DNA from: Chitinophaga deserti
GTDB lineage: Bacteria; Bacteroidota; Bacteroidia; Chitinophagales; Chitinophagaceae
Length of the DNA: 64,000 nucleotides
Direction of reading: 5' to 3'
Assembly (NCBI RefSeq): GCF_003149455.1
Contig: NZ_QFFK01000002.1
Span: 558,001 to 622,000, forward strand
Positions 60,956 to 64,000 of the stretch are shown here, one piece after another; the stretch's first letter is position 1, and each line of letters starts with the position of its first letter. Under the pieces are notes generated by a model, which was given only the letters and a program-made list of their open reading frames with translations, had not been told where the DNA came from and ran no database searches. The translations under genes and the position numbers were made by a program.

Positions 60956-62353
60956 ATGAAATGTAAGTTGCAATATACTTTGCTCACAGCCTGGATCGTG
61001 GCGGCCTCCTGCCTCGGCGACCTTGATGTGAAGCCTACAGATATTAAAGATCAGACAGTCGCCTTTACTTCGGTGAGTGATCTGAACGCCGGTGTGCTGG
61101 GTGTTTATGCCGGGCTTAACGGACAATCAATTAAGATAAGCTCCCTCGTTTCTGACGAGAACATGACGCCGGTAGAGAATACGAGTGTTGCGGGTGGGCA
61201 GATGATGCGGTGGGTACACGACCCCACTACGCCAGATGTATTGCCTGCCTGGCAGAGCAACTACCAGGTGATAGACAGGGCCAATCGTATTCTGGCAGTT
61301 ATCGACGGTATTCCTGCAGTGGCATCTGACGAAGTGCGCAAGCGCCGGATGAAAGGTGAGCTCCTCGCTTTGCGCGCCTATTGCCATCTGGAACTTATCA
61401 GGCATTATGCCATCTCGTATGAGCCGAATGACGGAGGTGTGCCGGTAATGACGGTATCTGCAGCCGGTAAGCCGGAACGGAATACCGTGGGAGATGTGTT
61501 TACCCAAATCCGGAAAGATCTTACGGAGGCAAAAGCACTCATTCCTGCTTCATGGGATACCATTACCCGCATTACACGATTGGCAGTGTCGGCCATTGAA
61601 GCAAGAACTGCCCTGTACCAGAAAGACTGGAACACGGCCATTGCGGCGGCCAAAGAAGTGATAGATGCTGTACCGCTGGCTACTGCTGCGCAATTTCCTG
61701 AAATTTGGAGCGATGTAAAGAAGCATGAGGTGATCTGGAAACTTAAAAGAGAACCGCAGGATGAGCGCTTCGGTAGCTTTTACCGTAACGCATCAGGGAT
61801 GATTCATTACGCGCCTTCTTTCAAACTTATTGCTGCATTCAATGGGGCGCATGATGTGCGTTTCAATACCTGGATAAGTGATTTAAACCCTGCCCCGGCA
61901 GATACACGCTGGGCGGTTATAAAGTATGCAGGCGGACAGCCAGCGAATTTCAACATGGCCGACATCAAGTTATTCCGCGTGTCGGAAATGTACCTGATCC
62001 GCGCGGAAGCCGAGGCTATGAAAACCGGTGGCAACCTTGCAAGCGCCAATGCTGATCTGGAAGATCTGAAGAGCCTGCGGATAGATAACTACGTGCATAC
62101 CGCATATGGAACTGCTGCAGCTGTACTGGCCGCTGTGGAAGAAGAACGCTTCCGCGAGCTCGCATTCGAAGGCCACCGATACTTCGATCTTCGCCGCTGG
62201 AAGAAAGACATCGTACGTACTGCACAGGACGTTGCAAATATCGGTGGTGTTATAACGCTTCCCGTTACACGCAAACAATATTTCATGCCCATACCATTGG
62301 CAGAGGTGCAGGCAAACCGGAATATGCAACAGCATCCGCTATATATGCAGTAA
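60956..62353 (+). CDS. SusD/RagB-family substrate-binding lipoprotein, second copy
   Basis: The 465-residue lipoprotein (signal LQYTLLTAWIVAASC, Cys19) has the SusD_RagB layout: an N-terminal helical part (YQVIDRANRILAVIDGI, RMKGELLALRAYCHLELIRH), a TPR-like middle (AARTALYQKDW-type: IEARTALYQKDWNTAI), DIKLFRVSEMYLIRAEAEA, and the C-terminal VEEERFRELAFEGHRYFDLR and YFMPIPLAEVQANRNM. It differs in type from the first SusD (the SusD-like_2 group), so the two pairs probably bind different ligands. A strong terminator follows. Confidence 0.93.
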   Translation: MKCKLQYTLLTAWIVAASCLGDLDVKPTDIKDQTVAFTSVSDLNAGVLGVYAGLNGQSIKISSLVSDENMTPVENTSVAGGQMMRWVHDPTTPDVLPAWQSNYQVIDRANRILAVIDGIPAVASDEVRKRRMKGELLALRAYCHLELIRHYAISYEPNDGGVPVMTVSAAGKPERNTVGDVFTQIRKDLTEAKALIPASWDTITRITRLAVSAIEARTALYQKDWNTAIAAAKEVIDAVPLATAAQFPEIWSDVKKHEVIWKLKREPQDERFGSFYRNASGMIHYAPSFKLIAAFNGAHDVRFNTWISDLNPAPADTRWAVIKYAGGQPANFNMADIKLFRVSEMYLIRAEAEAMKTGGNLASANADLEDLKSLRIDNYVHTAYGTAAAVLAAVEEERFRELAFEGHRYFDLRRWKKDIVRTAQDVANIGGVITLPVTRKQYFMPIPLAEVQANRNMQQHPLYMQ

Positions 62354-62385
62354 GGTTATACCACAACAAAAAAACCTGATCAAAA

Positions 62386-62422
62386 ACGGCCCGGCAGCGA
62401 GTATGCTCCGGGCCGTTTTTTT
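62386..62422 (+). terminator. Terminator of the second susCD pair
   Basis: A perfect 9-bp stem ACGGCCCGG / CCGGGCCGT with a 13-base loop is followed by a T7 tract, 32 bases after the susD stop. Confidence 0.9.
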
Positions 62423-62753
62423 ATCATGATAATATAGTAGCCAGACACATAATTATTATTTTGTTATGATATGATAAGCAAATAATTATAGCCATTATCC
62501 GTTAGTATCTACCTACTTGTTTTCCGGTATTTTTATCTAGTGTGACCGTCATGTTTCTTTTTTGATTAATTTACTAATGTAGCGGTCATGCAGCAGACCA
62601 TCCAAATCTAAATCGAGCAGTAAGTTTTAAGACCCAGGACGAAGCCCTAAGCGTAGCCCACAAGAACAGCATATTGATATATCCGACGGATTGATCCTGC
62701 CTGCACTTATTTCCTATACACGAAAATTTCTTATCAACAAAAATCTAATCGAC
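62423..62753. other. 331-bp region upstream of the third susC
   Basis: No gene is supported. It contains two direct repeats of the form TGTnnCnGTCATG (62541-62553 and 62578-62590), an AT-rich segment (62440-62500), and a possible leader structure around GAAGCCCTAAGCGTAGCCC (62643-62661). No clear TAnnTTTG box was found. Confidence 0.45.
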
Positions 62754-64000
62754 ATGAAAGGAATGTTACTTCTCATTCTCTTTTCGGTTATGCTTATGGG
62801 GCAATCTCTCGCCCAATCCCGTACCGTAACGGGGAAGGTTACCGATCAGACTGACGGGTCACCATTACCAGGTGTGACCATTTCCATTAAAGGAACATCA
62901 AAAGGAACTATTACCAACGCTAACGGCGATTACCGCATTGAGGTTAACGGGCCGAATGATGTGTTGGTGTATTCATTCATTGGTTTCGCAACACAGGAGA
63001 TCGCAGTGCCTTCAAGCGGTGTGCGGAACGTAGCGTTGGGGGCAGATGATAAAACCCTCAACGAAGTGGTGGTAACGGGGTATGTTGACATTAACCGGAA
63101 AGATGCGACAGCAGCCTCTTCCAAGATCGAAGCCACGCAAATTAACAACCGCCCTATCCAGAGTTTTGATCAGGCGCTGGACGGGCTTGCTGCCGGCGTG
63201 AATGTAAACATGCAATCCGGTGTACTGGGCGATGCAGTGGCCATCCGCATCCGCGGCGTAAACTCGATCTCCAACACATCCAACCCCCTGATTGTGGTGG
63301 ATGGAATCGTTTTGAACACTGCGCAAAACACCAACATTTTTAACGCCGGTAATGGTACGCGTTATAATCCGCTTGCCGACATCAACCCCAACGACATCGA
63401 AAGCATTGATGTGCTGAAAGATGCTGCTGCCGCGGCGCTTTACGGTTCCCGCGCAGGTAATGGCGTAATCGTTATCACCACCAAACGCGGCAAACGCGGA
63501 CAAATAGCAGTGAACTATAACACGCTGCTATCATGGGCCACGGTGCGCCGTGCACCCAAGCTGCTGAATGGCGACGAGTTTCTCGTGATCCAGAATGAGA
63601 AATCGGGTAATATGAACCAGCCCAATATAGCCGCTGATTTTGATGAGAACGGTGATGGCAAGCCAGACCGTACCGATTGGATGGATGTGATCTTTAAAAC
63701 CGGTATGCAGCAAACACACCAGCTGTCATTCAGTGGTGGTACCGACAAATCACAGATCTATGGATCTGCCGAGTACGCCGATATGAAAGGTTTCCTGGTG
63801 GGTAACCGCCTGCGCAGAGGATCTGCCAGAATCAATGCGGATGTTACTCCTAAAACATGGCTGAAAGTAGGGCTTTCTGTTTATGCCTCACGCGGGTTGA
63901 ACAACGGCGTATTGTCTGATGGATTCCTCGCGGGCTCAACAGTGGGTGGATATAATGCGCCTCCCAATGTACCGGTGTATAACAGTACGGGTGCATATCA
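62754..64000 (+). CDS. SusC/RagA-family TonB-linked outer membrane protein, third copy (3' truncated by window)
   Basis: About 415 codons are visible from the ATG at 62754. Signal peptide (MKGMLLLILFSVMLMGQSLAQ), CarboxypepD_reg-like extension (about 24-100: GKVTDQTDGSPLPGVTISIK), TonB-box-like segment (LNEVVVTGYVD), plug (LDGLAAGVNVNMQSGVLG, PLIVVDGIVLNTAQN, LKDAAAAALYGSRAGNGVIV) and the first barrel strands are present and in frame to the window edge. It is the third SusC in a row, about 400 bases after the second SusD. A SusD partner presumably lies beyond the window. Confidence 0.94.
   Translation, partial: MKGMLLLILFSVMLMGQSLAQSRTVTGKVTDQTDGSPLPGVTISIKGTSKGTITNANGDYRIEVNGPNDVLVYSFIGFATQEIAVPSSGVRNVALGADDKTLNEVVVTGYVDINRKDATAASSKIEATQINNRPIQSFDQALDGLAAGVNVNMQSGVLGDAVAIRIRGVNSISNTSNPLIVVDGIVLNTAQNTNIFNAGNGTRYNPLADINPNDIESIDVLKDAAAAALYGSRAGNGVIVITTKRGKRGQIAVNYNTLLSWATVRRAPKLLNGDEFLVIQNEKSGNMNQPNIAADFDENGDGKPDRTDWMDVIFKTGMQQTHQLSFSGGTDKSQIYGSAEYADMKGFLVGNRLRRGSARINADVTPKTWLKVGLSVYASRGLNNGVLSDGFLAGSTVGGYNAPPNVPVYNSTGAY

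Noticed and set aside
62604..62617. A 14-base match, inverted, to CTCGATTTAGATTT at 52899-52912, both upstream of susC genes
   Set aside because: Matches of this length are expected by chance between two places in 64 kb, and similarity does not extend convincingly. It encodes DLDLD in both cases, but the second is not in a credible gene.

Overview
The window is a chromosomal segment of a Bacteroidota bacterium, most likely Chitinophagaceae (Chitinophaga-like). The evidence is a gldKLMN gliding/type IX secretion (T9SS) operon, a PorZ-like T9SS protein with a type A sorting domain, tandem SusC/SusD pairs, the DUF4271-hemD and DUF4783-nadC pairs typical of the phylum, -7 promoter boxes of the form TAnnTTTG, and a near absence of Shine-Dalgarno sequences. 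No tRNA, rRNA, CRISPR array or intact mobile element was recognised.

Layout. 1-5.5 kb: the 3' end of a MutS-family ATPase gene, BON and BON/LysM proteins, then on the minus strand nadB-lpxL and a lysoplasmalogenase. An unusual 11-bp tandem repeat array lies at 4447-4664. 5.5-19.4 kb: an NtrC/NtrY-type two-component pair, divergent from a large efflux operon (adaptor, ABC ATPase, small membrane protein, two MacB/FtsX permeases, second ATPase, TolC-like protein, second adaptor). The divergent region has a sigma-54-like -24/-12 promoter and an inverted repeat, so the pair probably controls the pump. 19.4-26.1 kb: gpsA, hemW, DUF4271, hemD and a YyaL-type protein. 26.5-31.3 kb: gldK, gldL, gldM, gldN. 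31.4-37.2 kb: a Crp-like regulator, a DinB-like protein, uvrC translationally coupled to a lipoprotein gene, and gpmI. 37.4-42.1 kb: DUF4783, nadC, a lipid kinase, SUI1, an aldo/keto reductase and birA, with a candidate regulated small RNA at 41.2 kb. 42.3-51.7 kb: rsfS, ftsH, a LUD protein, lpxH, recO, a PorZ-like protein and an RND/MMPL exporter. 51.9-64 kb: a transposase-derived protein that seems to have lost its catalytic residues, a small orphan transcription unit, then susC-susD, susC-susD and a third susC running off the window.

How the genes work together. Most are core functions: NAD synthesis (nadB, nadC), haem (hemD, and hemW as haem chaperone), lipid A and phospholipid metabolism (lpxL, lpxH, gpsA, lipid kinase), DNA repair (uvrC, recO) and proteolysis (ftsH). 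The accessory part is outer-membrane-centred: the T9SS motor and attachment proteins, the tripartite efflux operon, and the SusCD nutrient importers. The most unusual items are the 11-bp arrays (4.4 and 23.8 kb), the sigma-54-type control of the efflux operon, the degenerate second efflux ATPase, the palindrome/promoter/alternative-hairpin unit at 41.2 kb, the exapted IS1595-like transposase, and the small terminated unit at 52.7 kb. All assignments come from reading sequence and motifs; no database search was run.
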